Assembly: GCF_030253575.1 (NCBI RefSeq)
Contig: NC_080561.1
Location: 38,239,564 to 38,303,563, forward strand
Reading direction: 5' to 3'
Source: Rhododendron vialii
Lineage: Eukaryota > Streptophyta > Magnoliopsida > Ericales > Ericaceae
DNA: 64,000 nucleotides
Made by a program: the position numbers and the translations under genes. The notes under the pieces were generated by a model. It did no database searches and was not told the origin of the DNA. It worked only from the letters and a program-made list of their open reading frames with translations. The stretch's first letter is position 1. Each line of letters begins with the position of its first letter. Below, piece after piece: positions 34,990 to 46,740 of the stretch.

Positions 34990-36540
34990 TGAAATGCAAT
35001 ACTAGTTCTCAAGTCATATTTATGATGCAATAGGTATTATGTAAACTTTTTGTCGAAGAGCTTCAAAAAATTATAAACTTCAACCTGATTTTTGGTTAAC
35101 TGATTTGATGAAGCTTAGGAGTTAGGATGACAATCTCTGGGGAAGGCAAATAATAGGGAGTTCCTTTTTTTCAAAGATGGAAAATACTTGGCTAAAAAAC
35201 CAGGAAGTGACTACAGGAGTTCTGCAGAAAATAGGCCAACTCCATTTATAAGGTCTATAATCCATGTGTGTTATTCACTGAACCCCACCTTAAAGATCAG
35301 ACCAAATGATTTTAGAGAACCTACTTTTCCCCCGGATTACCACAATCACCTTAGTTTTCGAAAACATAAAGCATTATGCCCTTTTCTAGGTCTTGTTATA
35401 CTTCCAAGGTTTAACTAAAGCTGTGAACCAGGTAGACAAGCCAACCAGGCCACCAGTGGGTTATTTAAGCTTTGGCTTGAGAAACCAAAGACAGAATGTA
35501 AGTTTATTCAAACTTGACTTCTTGTTATCGATTGCAGTAATCTCATATTCGTTTTAGTCGACCAGAGCTCAAGTAGTTTGGTATCTATAATCTCGGAGAA
35601 CTGTTTATAAGTCCAACAATAAAATTCTAGGTAGCTTGGATAGAATTACTGATTTTCATGTGTTTTGAATTTTATACTTGTTTACCAATGACACTGGTTC
35701 AACTTTGGGAAGTTCGTGAACTGAGCACTGTAAAAGGTAAGAGAGTCTGACAGAATTTGGTTTCCTATATCAAGTTATCTAATTACCTTGAGACAACTTC
35801 CTGGAATACTACATTTTTATGATAACTCAGGTGGCTAGGCCAACTTTCTGATATCTGACAGGATGTATACTACATGAGTGCTACAAGAACTGGGAGGAAA
35901 ACAAAGTGTAACTGTGGATGATCCTCAGAAGGAGAACTTTTCAAGTACCTAAGTTATAGAAGAAAAGATTAATAAAACTTAGTTATCTCACATGTGATAC
36001 CACTCTTCAAGTTATATCTATGAAGCTAGAGTGATCATGCAGTAAGAATGATGAAGTTGACTAAGTTTGTAAGTTCTGTTAGGAACAAGAGCTTACCATC
36101 TCAGCAAAACCAGCATGTGTTAGTGAAGGTGCATGTTTAGTTCGTTACTCCACGTAGCGAGCCTAAGCGCCAATGGGTTAACTGAGCCTTGGCCCACCTG
36201 GTTTCCTCCCCGACAGGATGTTGGACTTGCCCCACCCGGCCTCTGCCCAACAGTCTCCAGTTAAGAGTTTCAACAGCTTCAAACTTCTCTTGGCTTAGAA
36301 AGATTCGACGAAGCTTATAAAGCACCAGGATGACAATAGTTCAGTGGTAGGAAAAGACTCCTGATCTTGCATAATTTGAAATTTTCATGTTCTTCCTCGT
36401 GGATATGACATTGACTGTAACCTACAAGCTCAAATCATAAATGGTTCACATAGAATCTTTTCATACTTATCATGCTTACTCTTCAGGAGAGAGAACCTAT
36501 CAACCTAATAAGTTCTAAACAACTCAGATGAAGTAACATG
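34990..36540. other. Intergenic, no feature seen
   Basis: AT-rich DNA with only short ORFs that show no family features. Confidence 0.5.
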
Positions 36541-36544
36541 ATCA

Positions 36545-37144
36545 GTGGTTTCAAATCGGGATACATATTGTGTATCGTTTATTTCATTTTACGAATTGTA
36601 TCGGGATACGTGTCGCGTATCGTAAGATATGTTAATAAGCTAATATACAATAAAATAATAGTTATACTTAATAATAATCTAAAAATTTGGTGTATATTTG
36701 AAAAATAAGTGTTTTATGTATGAAAAAATCCAAGTCTCTCAAGTAGGGGCTATTGCATTGAGGCTTTCTGGTGCCTAAGGTTAAGGGAAGAGAACGAGAG
36801 CCATTATCAGATTCACGCAACGCAAAACATGATCGAAATACGTTCTTTCTTTTATTCGAGCTTTGGGTTTGGGTTTCTTTTAAATGATTTGGATACAACC
36901 GTAATTAGATGAAAAGATCAGAACGTGTTTGGTGTTTCACCCCTTAAAATATGGTATGATTTGTTCTCTGTAAGTAATCGTAGGATACACTATGAATCGG
37001 AATACGCTATTATAACATAGGATACGCCACTATATCGTAAGATTTCTATACAAAAAAGATACGGTCTGCAATACGTATCGTTTTTGGAAGGAGACGATAC
37101 AAATCGTAGGATACATATCCCGTATCATAAGAGTTTAACAACCA
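36545..37144. mobile_element. Possible non-autonomous DNA transposon with ATACG subterminal repeats
   Basis: About 600 bp bounded by GTGGTTTCAAATCGGGATAC on the left and AGAGTTTAACAACCATG on the right, a weak inverted pair. Both ends are packed with short motifs in both orientations: GGGATACGTGTCGCGTATCG, CAATACGTATCG, GTAGGATACATATCCCGTAT. Dense subterminal repeats are typical of hAT- or CACTA-like derivatives. No transposase is seen. Confidence 0.4.
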
Positions 37145-38159
37145 TGAACATGATAGCTAGATCAAGTCAAACTTTGTTAGGCCATTTTCTAGGTTGAGTT
37201 ATCACTCAAAAAAAATCAGGTTATTCACTTTGGCTAAAGGCGGTGCTCTTCCTATCAACCTAATTTGTCATTCAAACTGCTTATCTGCTATATCCACAGA
37301 ACAACCTCTCTCTTTTTTTCTTCCCTTCTTATCAACCAAATCTGTCATTCAGACTGCTTATCTGCTATATCCACCACAAACACTACTACTTAGGAAGGGA
37401 AGGGGAAAGAAAAAAAAAAAAGGGCTGTTCTGACCTGCTATGATGTGTTAATAATGCATCAAACCGTCAACTTTGGCCAACTAATTCACAACTTCTCTTA
37501 GAATGCAAGAATGAATGGCCTGCAAAAATTGTGAAACTAATCTCAAGCAATCACTGATTCTGGAGAAAAAGATTATCGGTATCTAGTTGCTAGTGAGGAA
37601 GAGGTAATCTGCATCCCGAGGACTAGATACAACAACTATACGCTGATCTAAACCTCAGGATGCAGATTACCCGATCCTGACGCAACATCATATCTACGAA
37701 GAAAGAAATGAGCTTTTGAGGAACATGGAAATGAATGAGGTTGATGATCATATTGGCATGAAGCAGATGAATTTATAATGGTTCATAAAGCTTAGCGTAT
37801 CGGAAAAAAAAATTCTTCTGGCGGAGTTTGGGATTGGGGAAGGTGCATATAATATAAGGCCATAATAAGGTCCTCTCACGTAGAATCTTAGGTTTGTTCT
37901 TCCCCACCCAATCATAAGCCAAGAATCTTCCTTTCTACTGCCAATGATAAGCCATGTCTTGACTAGCTTTCTCAACTTGACCATACAACACCACTGCCTA
38001 GGTGGCAATTTATACACAGAGATAACTGATCACAATATTCAAGGAAGAAAAACTAAAATCCTACAGAGCAGTTATAAGCAAAATGTAGGAGATCTGCAGG
38101 TGTTCAGCACATATTTGGTGGCTGCAAAACTCATTTTGGATTGTCTCAAATTCAAAAAT
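37145..38159. other. Intergenic, no gene seen
   Basis: It contains an imperfect direct repeat near 37261-37375 (TGTCATTCAAACTGCTTATC / TGTCATTCAGACTGCTTATC, then TGCTATATCCAC in both) and an A-rich run at about 37410. No coding feature is supported. Confidence 0.5.
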
Positions 38160-38463
38160 GATTTCTCAAGCCACCATTGTTGACAATGGCCCCCAAGTTG
38201 AAGATTACTTGTTCATTTTGGCTTCTTCTCCTTTGCCTAAAAATATGTATGCCTGTAAAGCTTCAAAAGTGTAGCAAAAATGTAGTATGAGGGATTGTGA
38301 GGATTGGGTGGATATGCACTGGGATTGGGGTGAGTGATTGTAAACCCTCCATAATACAAATCAGCTGCCTGTGGAGTAGGCAACTTGTCAAACCACGTAA
38401 AAATTGTTTTCTCTGTGTTTGGGTGTGTGTGTGTTTGTTTTTGGGTGTCCTTGAGAACAACAC
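38160..38463 (+). repeat. Dispersed repeat family R, copy C, left part
   Basis: Homologous to 17040-17345. It is cut at 38463 by the solo LTR and continues at 44252 after the AACAC target duplication. Confidence 0.8.
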
Positions 38464-38595
38464 TGTGGGCTCCCCGATCGGCGCACGCCTGAGAGAGTCG
38501 CCACCCGGATTTTTGAGATGGATAATCCGAGAAATCGATAACTCATTTTGAAAAAGGCAAAAGCTTTTGGTCTAGCGAAAAACGTCGAGACTTTG

Positions 38596-41309
38596 TGTAA
38601 CGACCCGGATTTTTGACCCAATTTTTTTCCTAAATATAATATTATTAGAGTTATTTTTCTTAATGCAATTCTTTTTTTTAAAATACAATTATGCATGCAA
38701 TATATATATGCATTCTTTTTAAATTTTTCCTACGCACACATGTCTGTATGCACACTCCTTCTCCTCCCTCACCTCAAACTCCTTCCGTCTCTCTATCTCC
38801 TATTCAATCTCTACTTTCTCCCTAACCCTAAAACCAAGCCAAATTCGTCTATTCCAAATCTCACGAGCTCAACTCCATTAAATTCACTCTTATCCAACCT
38901 CTTCCAAATTCACCTATATAACCTCTCCCCATTGACCCACGAAATTTACACCACAAGATTCCTCATGCCCCACCAATCCAAAAGAGAGAAAAACTAGAGA
39001 AAACCAAGTTTCAATCCATGAAGTTTTAGAGAAAGAAAGAAAGAGAGAGAAAAGTGGGTTTCATAACTACGCCAAACCGAAACTCAATTCAACCATCCCG
39101 ATCACCTCCTACAACCCAGAGCATCCCCAAACAAGCCTCAATTTGATCTCAAAGTCTCCCGATCAAAGAACCCGAAGTCTTCTTCCTCAAAATTTAAGAT
39201 TCTTTTTTAAATCAATTCGATCCGATTAAAGGTACTATAATCCTATTCAACCTCTTTTCTAAATATATTTAGTGTTTATATGCTTAAACCTATGTCCCGA
39301 ACGAAAAAAAATATAGTTCAATGCGCGTTTTCTGCCGTATTTATCAATTTGATATTATTTTTGAGCCCGACACTTTATTTGTAATTATTTACGAAGAAGA
39401 TGTCCCTTCTGATATTTATTTTACAATCTGTTTGATATTAATATTATGAAAAAATATTGATCTGATATTGTTTTTCTTACAATATAATATCATCTTAGTA
39501 TAAAACGTATTAATTATATCAGTTCAATTTATTTGGTAGATTGAGTTGGTTTTAAATGTTTCGAAACAACTTTGCGACCTTCCAAACCTCATATTTGACG
39601 CCCGAACTATTTTTCTTAGACGTTTCACATCTGAAAGATCATAACTTGTTAAGATCATATTTTTTTTATTTAATTATCTATTTATTGAATTATTTATTAG
39701 TTATCTATCAAGTTTACTAACGAAAAATCTTTGCGACCTTCCAAACAACGTTTTAACACCCAAACTAATTTTTCCTAGACTCTTTGCATCTCAAAGATGA
39801 TATCTTGTTAAATTAATATTTTTTTTATTTAATTTACCATTTATTGTAATTTCTATAGCGTTTCCAATCAAAAATTTCTTACGACCTTATAAACCATATT
39901 ATTAATGCCCGAGTAATTTTATTTAGACTTCCTACATTCCGAAGATGAAACTTTGTTAACCTCAATATATTTTAATTGGTAAATTATTTATTATCTATTT
40001 ACTTCACTTTCGGCCACTTTATTTAACTTCTTTATTTAAAATAATTCCGAGACCCTCCGAACCCAACTTTTGATACTCAACTGGTTGCATAGGACCTCTC
40101 GGACTCTTAATCAGGTCACGTTAATTATTTTAATATTTTTACCTAATTATTGCATTAAATTAGTTTTTAATTAATCTAATTACTTAGAAATAATTAATGA
40201 GAGCCTAGAAAAATATTTTTTAAAATATTTTTTTAAAAAATTCTTACTTATTATCATCTTGTCCACACGAGATTAAGGGCAACTGCCCATTCATAAAAAG
40301 ATGTGTGATTACGTTACTTACTGATTGTTTTGTTTATTATTTGATTAATTGTATATTACACCACTGCTTGATTGAATGCTAGATTGGACCCTAAAGACAT
40401 GGGGTGGTATGCGAATAGAGTTCATTTAGACGATGTTAGGTAATTGATGAATTGGAAAGTTTTGTTTTCTTTAGAATGCCTGCAGGCGGGATTTTGAGAT
40501 GTGATGAGTTGGATGTGATGGTTTGAAACTGGCAAAGTAAGCCCAGTGTTGATTGATGAATTGAAACTGGCGGGTGTCCAATGATGAATTGAAACTGGCG
40601 GGTGTCCAGTGATGAATTGATACTGGCAAAGTAAGCCCAGTGATGATTGTGGTGATTGTGAAATGGTGCATAAGATAGGCGAATCCTAGTTATGATTCGG
40701 GCATGATAAGCTTCCTTTTGTTGTAATGAGAGGGATACACGCTAGATACATAACTGAGGTGCAATCCGCGACAACAAAAGAAAGTGATCTCATAGGACAG
40801 GGCATGTCTAGCGGTTGGGGAAGAAAGATCTCGCGGAGAGATCTTAGATTTCACATTAGAATAATAAATAGTAACAAATTTATGTTTGTGAATCTCTGTT
40901 TTACTTCTTCGTACTATATTTATCTTGCTGCTTGCTAACTGTAAAGTAAGAGGGGTAGTTGAGTTGGATTATTCTACTGGGTGATTTATCACTCACGGAT
41001 ACGTCTGTATCTTGGCAAATTGATCGCCGAATCGTTTGCTTCGGCGATCAATTTGCCAGTAGGCACAGGATTCAATGGAGAAGATTCAAAAATGGTGCAG
41101 TTCAACACGGAAAGAATATCAAGAACGAAGATCGAATATGCTTCGGATTTGTATCAAGCCTAAAGTTAGCTCTGAAGTTAATGTATTTTGAATCAGTAAA
41201 TTTATCTTGTGACTATAATAGCTAAACTTTATTTTGAAAAATTATATTTATTTAGCAAATTTTCTTAAGATTTTATTTTATATTGCTTCCGGAAAGTCGG
41301 GGCGTTACA
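38596..41309 (+). mobile_element. 2.7-kb solo LTR, chromovirus (Del/Tekay)-like, nested
   Basis: Starts TGTAACGACCCGG, ends GGGGCGTTACA, and is flanked on both sides by CTTTG (38591-38595 and 41310-41314), a perfect 5-bp target duplication. The long AT-rich body has no gag or pol. TATATATATGCA at about 38701-38712 followed by a CT-rich leader suggests the plus orientation. The terminal sequence and length match LTRs of Del/Tekay-type Gypsy elements as I know them; lineage assignment from the ends alone is moderate. Confidence 0.8.
40530..40660 (+). repeat. Short tandem repeat in the solo LTR
   Basis: GATGAATTGAAACTGGCGGG with TGTCCA spacers is repeated two to three times with a period near 30 bp. 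A flanking AAGTAAGCCCAGTG is repeated at both ends (about 40536 and 40629). Confidence 0.75.
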
Positions 41310-41723
41310 CTTTGGGTCCGGGAGCCACGTTACGAATGAGGAAGGTTTTGTCGAAAAGCACCCCCTCGCCCCAGTGAAACCGGTCTCTACTAAACATTTT
41401 CAAAAGGAAAAATCTTCATGAATCTTTTGAAAAATAAAGCTCTTTAATAAGCAAGTAAAAGGGGAAGGGACATGGGAAAATATATCACGTTGGCGTGCAC
41501 ATGATGCTGTCTGTATAGAGGTGATAAAGATGATGCAGTGCATAAAAGAAAAGAGAAGCTTCTGGACAAACTGTCTGCACCACTGTGATCTCCTTCACGT
41601 CATACTGTAATGTCACGCACGGCTTTACAATATGCCGTGCGAGGTATCTATTCTGTTACAAGACTGTCATCAGCTCTCAGAATATAACTTTCAACAGTTT
41701 TGACAAGCATCCGAAGATGCTCA

Positions 41724-42917
41724 TGAAAATAAACACAATTGTGGAGTAATTTTCTGATAATTCTATTTATCGTAATTGTACAATATATATAGTACAAACA
41801 TTAACAAGAAAAGAATACAAGACTACATGAAAATATTCTACAACTATGTCATAAAATAAGATTACACAATTAAGGATATTGACCAAATCAAATATTGACC
41901 AAATCCTTAATTCTAGCACTCCCCCTCAAGTTGGAGCATGTATATCGCACATGCCTAACTTGTCTAAAGAGTGACTGAAAACATTGTTGGCAACAGCTTT
42001 AGTAAGGACATCGGCTAGTTGGTCTGCAGACTTCACAAACGGGGAAAGTAATGATTTCGGCTTCAAGCTTTTCTTTAATGAAGTGTCTATCAATTTCCAC
42101 ATGCTTCGTCCGATCGTGTTGGACTGGATTATGAGCAATCTCTATAGCAGAAGTGTTATCACAATATAACTTCATTGTCTCCTGAGAGTGAATACCCAAA
42201 TCCTTAAGCAAGTTCCTCAACCATAGTAACTCACATACTCCAAAAGCCATGCCTCTATATTCAACTTCTGCACTTGACCTTGCTACCACCAGTTGTTTTT
42301 TACTCCTCCAAGTCACAAGGTTGCCCCCTACAAAAGTAAAGTATCCTGATGTAGATTTTCTGTCGTCAGATGACCAACCCAATCTGCATCAGTATAACCT
42401 TCTACCTTCAAGTGATTATTCTTGCTGAACAATAACCCTTTACCCGGAGCAGACTTTAAATATCGCAATATGCGTTCCACAGCATCCATGTGAAATTTAC
42501 GAAGATTATGCATAAACTGGCTTACTACGCATACTGAATAAGCAATATCTGGCCTAGTATGGGACAAGTAAATTAATTTTCCCACAAGTCTCTGGTACCT
42601 TGCTTTATCAGTAGAAGTTGCATGTAAACAATTAAACAACTTGTGATTTTGTTCAATAGGGGTATTTGCATGCTTACATCCAAGCATACCTATTTCAGTT
42701 AACAAATCAAGAATGTATTTTCGTTGAGACAAGAAAATACCATTCTTTGAACAAGCTACCTCGATTCTGAGAAAGTATTTTAAATCTCCAAGTTGTTTCA
42801 TTTCAAACTGTAAGGTCAAATGTCGTTGTAAGCTCTCAATTTCTTCTTGATCATCTTCTGTCACCACCATGTCATCAATGTATATAATCAAAGCAGTAAT
42901 CTTACCCATTCGATGCT
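41724..42917 (-). mobile_element. Copia element, 3' half (3' LTR, RNase H, RT C-terminal half)
   Basis: 3' LTR at 41724-41918 (195 bp, minus strand TGCTAGAATTAAGG ... TTATTTTCA), preceded by the polypurine tract ACTTGAGGGGGAG. The coding remnant lies at 41926-42909. Outer flank GCTCA (41719-41723). The element stops at 42917, inside reverse transcriptase, and the matching 5' LTR is found inverted at 43528-43720. Confidence 0.9.
41926..42909 (-). pseudogene. Copia pol remnant (RT C-terminal half and RNase H)
   Basis: RT part 42328-42909: YIDDM catalytic motif, then TDADWVG. RNase H part 41999-42382: DRKSTSGY, SSAEVEYR, the YCDN active-site block and HDRTKHVEIDRHFI. The tail lies in a third frame (41926-42138: SADQLADVLTKAV). 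Two frameshifts, near 42375 and near 42040, separate the three frames, and the start of RT, integrase and gag are missing. Ty1/Copia order and motifs are clear; it is dead. Confidence 0.93.
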
Positions 42918-42935
42918 TTAAACTCTAGGAATTGA

Positions 42936-43034
42936 AGTAGATGGGTCTTTGCGGGCAAGCATAAAGCAGATGGGACAATTGAGAGGTATAAAGCTCGATT
43001 GGTTGCGAAAGGATTATAGCATCGAATGGGTAAG
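42936..43034 (+). pseudogene. Copia RT N-terminal fragment, opposite orientation
   Basis: The plus strand reads RWVFAGKHKADGTIERYKAR then LVAKGL, a stop, and HRMGK. That is the start of Copia reverse transcriptase. The HRMGK coding bases (AGCATCGAATGGGTAAG, 43018-43034) are an exact inverted copy of 42901-42917, where the minus-strand RT fragment begins. It looks like filler at an inversion junction. Confidence 0.8.
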
Positions 43035-43527
43035 AAAAGGAGATTGAAGGTGGTGGTGATAGGAGATGATCAAGAAGTAGCCCTTTGGGTAAGATTTGAC
43101 TAAAAAATCATCTAAGTTTTCTTGATCATCTAAGTTTTGACTAAAGAATACAAAAGTAAAATACCCTTTGGTTAAGTTTTGACTTAAAAATCATTTTTAG
43201 AAAATAAAACAGCCACTGTCCTGAATGCACCACGCCGCGCGGCGTATCAATGCGTTGGCGGCGTAATGTGTTCAAACGCACGGCATTTCATCAGTTAATG
43301 TTTTTCTTGTTCAAACTGTCTGCATCAAAGTTATCTTTCATAAGGCCTGTTTCTATTGTTAAGAAATCAGTTATTAGTGTTCTCAGAATGAGACCATATC
43401 TACAAGCCATGTTCCGTTTATAAACAAAGTTTTCTTGATCATCTCAAGCGATTAAACGTACTAAAAGTTATTTTATGTCCATGGCTTGACGAAATGGTAC
43501 TATCCTAAAGTGATCCAATGACTGAGC

Positions 43528-43755
43528 TGCTAGAATTAAGGATTTGGTCAATATTTGATTTAGTCAATATCCTTAATTGTGTAATCTTATTTTATGCCGT
43601 AGTTGTAGAATATTTCCATGTAATCTTGTATTCTTTCCATGTTAATGTTTGTACTATATATTGTACAACTACGATGAATAGAATAATCAGAAAATTACTC
43701 CACAATTGTGTTTATTTTCATGGTATCAGAGCCACCTTCAATCTCTTTTTCTTAA
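43528..43755 (+). mobile_element. Inverted Copia 5' LTR with primer-binding site
   Basis: LTR 43528-43720 (193 bp, TGCTAGAATTAAGG ... TTATTTTCA) is the same family as 41724-41918 but on the plus strand. TGGTATCAGAGC, the initiator-Met-tRNA primer site, follows at 43721, then a short leader. The left flank TGAGC (43523-43527) is the reverse complement of the GCTCA next to the other LTR. Confidence 0.9.
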
Positions 43756-44251
43756 ACTCTAGGAATTGAGAAAGGAGAAGCCCATAGAATGTTTTTAGAG
43801 CAAACTTTCTCAAGACTTGGAAGTGAGGAGTAGGTGTGAAACCATGATGAGAGAGAAAGAGGGTTCAAGGCCCCTTTCTCTTAAGTGAAGGGGTGTATTT
43901 ATAGGCAAGAGCCAAGGATTTTGAATTCAAATGGTGAAGTTTTTTTCTGGGCGGGCCAGAAGTGCCTTATCAGCTTAACCAACTTGTAGTTGTAGCTCAA
44001 GTGGGCGTGACCGACAGCTAGCTGAGCCAATCAGAACTTTACCTGAAATGCCGTGCGGTTAACCTCATGACCTCGTGCGGCATAATGGATTCTATTATGC
44101 GGTGCGGTGTAGAAGTGTTATGAGCGGTATTATAGGTGCTTTTGGCTTGGGCTGAAGGAGTCCTTTGTCCAAGCTCTCAAAGGTATTGTTTCTTTTATTT
44201 CATCATCGGAATGTTCAAAAACCCTCTGAGGTCCAGATTGGGGTGTCTACA

Positions 44252-44590
44252 AACACAAAACAAAGCCCTAACGATGTGGTGACACTCCTTTTGTAAATAG
44301 TTAACTTTAACAGGTGGTATGTTTCTATGTGAAACGCATACATTGAGCCACATTGTTCTGTATGAAAACTACGTGTGAATTTTCGGTTTGTTTATCATCA
44401 GTCTTCAAGGAAAAAACGCTAAGAGTGATATCGCGTGCTTGAAGCTTACCACCGTACTCCAAGAATCTTAAACGCGAACATAGTTTATACTTGTGGGATT
44501 CTCTAGCTCTTGCTCTTGAAGATGATTAAAGTTGAAAATGAAAGAAGTGAAATATCAACTTTTTTTGCATCAAAGTTGATAGTCTCTATC
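44252..44590 (+). repeat. Dispersed repeat family R, copy C, right part
   Basis: Continues the repeat interrupted at 38463. 44400-44580 (GCGTGCTTGAAGCTTACC, CTCTTGCTCTTGAAGATGAT) is the reverse complement of 25045-25235. Confidence 0.75.
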
Positions 44591-46027
44591 TTCTTTTTCA
44601 CAGTAACATATTCTATTCCCTAGCTGATTTTTTTTTTTTTTTTTTTGATAGGCTCTTTTCCCTAGCTGATTGGAAGGCACTGGATGTCCCAAGCTGATAA
44701 ATATCTTGTTTGGTTTAAATTAAATGTCTTCCACTTATGAGCTAAAAGCAAAATAGCAACAACATACAATTAGCAGAATTTTAGTAACCATCATTTTCGA
44801 TTTTATGGTCTCTATCTTCTTTTTTCACAGTGGCAACATAGTGTTGGCAGAACTGTGGTTGCATCCCATCACTTCAACACTAAAATCAATCAGAACCAAA
44901 CATTGTACACAATTATGTAGTCATTCAAATCAGGCATCGATAAGATGACATATACGGATATGCTATCATCAGTAGAACATATCACTATATTTGGATGATG
45001 CATGATGCAAAAAAAGAAGTGGAATACATGGCCAAATTTGCAGGAACTTTTGTCCTTTTCTTCAGTTTCACTGCTGGATGCTGTGATCTCCGCTTTGGGA
45101 CCGGATGCTGTGGCTACTTCCGAAAGGGACCTGCGTCACATCCAAGTGCTTTTCTTTCTCCAACATCTGGCAAAACGTGTGGTAATGTTATAGCAAGGGA
45201 ATCAATGCTTATAGCAACAAGGTTACCTCTTCCTTTTATGAGGTTATACACATGTGACATTTCTTCATTCTGTATGCCCCTGAAGCTGGAAAAAATGTGA
45301 TGGACAGTAGCCAAATTGCTCACCGACCGAGTTGTTGTCAAAAGAGCCTCTGACAGATTATTGTGTTCAGCTGTTGTAGTACATCATACATGGCTGGACC
45401 ACAGGTGACCAAGTGCTTCCCAACTCCTAGCCCCCACCCTTCCCAAAACTCTGTTGAAAACACTGATCATGCATTGCTAAGTGGTATGGACAGAGAAACG
45501 ACATAGACATGCCAACACACTGATTTCAAAAAAAAAAAAAGAAGATGCGACACGTCAGGGACGCATTGATGATAAATATCTTACTTAAACACATGTTGTA
45601 TATGTGGACATTTTATACAGAGATCATGAATAGTATAACATCACAGTAGGTGAATTAAGAAGACCATTCAAATATTCCATAACCTATAAGACCAAGTGGT
45701 GTATGGAAACGCATGTCTTAAATCATTGGATGAGTGCATTTTATGTGCTCCTAAGTGATGGAAATGTACATCCCAGATTCCCAAATGTCCGAAGAGTGTA
45801 GAGTTCTACAAAATTCAAACAAATACTAAGACGCAATTGGATGAGTGTGTGTCTGTGCTTTTGAGATGCATTGTTAAGCATAAAAATGTACTGCTTGATT
45901 GTACAGTGCGCAACCGTTTATGAAACGAGAGATGAAAGGTCGATACGAACAATAAATTGATGCAAGATGATGATTCTCCTTCCAAGTGCTGCAACTCAAA
46001 TTAGATACTCACAGAGGAGGAGGTTGC
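44591..46027. other. Intergenic; weak ORFs only
   Basis: AT-rich DNA. A minus-strand ORF at 45114-45341 and a plus-strand one at 44995-45300 overlap; neither shows a known domain. No transposon termini recognised. Confidence 0.4.
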
Positions 46028-46435
46028 TCAACTTTCTTGGAAGCAGCATAAGTTAATGAGTTCGAAGTTTGGGCTTTGTTGCGGAAGACCTCCCCACAAA
46101 AACAACGCAACGATATCAATGCCCACATGATCCCCAATCAATGGGGGTAGGGGTGGGGAAAGAGTGGCCGCAGACCTAAATTTTAACGATGTATGCACAC
46201 AGTAATTGCTTTCGGAAAGTTTTACCACTAAAACAGCAGTCCTTTTGTACCTCAAAAAATCGAGAAACTCTGGGGAGATTACGCCATGGAACCATGGCCC
46301 CAAGTCACAGCCGTAATGCATAAGAGAGGCCATGCCTAGAGTACGCCTAAAGACCCGCTTCAATATTTCTGTGCTCATTACTTTGCTTCCTTCATTCAAA
46401 ATCCAGAGCATCAATAGTGCAAAACATCTCTCCAA
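46028..46435 (-). other. Unidentified 135-aa ORF
   Basis: Minus-strand ORF with unusually protein-like composition: RVFRRTLGMASLMHYGCDLG, then PEFLDFLRYKRTAVLVVKLS. I do not recognise the family. It could be an exon of a degraded gene, together with 45114-45341 on the same strand about 0.7 kb downstream, or a chance ORF. No promoter or splice partner could be fixed. Confidence 0.2.
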
Positions 46436-46439
46436 ATAT

Positions 46440-46740
46440 TTGTTCTGTTATCACTTGTTGGCATTGAGATTATAACCCAAGTTCTAATAGAACTTTGTAC
46501 TTCACAAAGCGAGACAGTCGCAACAACCGTGGGCGTAGCCCTAATTGGGTGAAGCCACGTAAATCTTTGTAAGCTATTCAGGTTTTCTTATTGAATGATC
46601 TGCTTGCAATTACTAGGCTTTCATCCATTTCTGTATGATTCTTATGTGATTATTCTTCGATTCGTTCTTTATGTATCTATATCAATTTGTATCATCATCG
46701 ATCCTGGTTAGGGTTCTGCATGTCCCTCACCAGTTAGGGC
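46440..46740 (+). mobile_element. Possible Copia LTR 3' (U5) fragment
   Basis: CCGTGGGCGTAGCCCTAATTG then GGTGAAGCCACGTAAATC and TTTGT resembles the conserved U5 block of several plant Copia LTRs (the 'accacgtaaatctttgt' motif). No primer site or second LTR was found, so it would be a truncated solo LTR. Confidence 0.4.

Larger units (their letters stand above)
38464..44251 (-). mobile_element. Tat/Ogre-like solo LTR, split by nested insertions
   Basis: Minus strand: it begins TGTAGACACCCCAATCTGG (44251 leftward), has a TATA box in GCCTATAAATACACC (about 43890-43905) and ends GGGGAGCCCACA at 38464. AACAC flanks both outer ends (38459-38463 and 44252-44256), a perfect 5-bp target duplication. 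The 3' part (TAGAGACCGG...GGCTCCCGG...GTGGCGACTC) is homologous to the LTR end of the element at 52666. There is no interior region, so it is a solo LTR from recombination. After removing the inserted DNA its own length would be roughly 1.5-2 kb. Confidence 0.8.
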
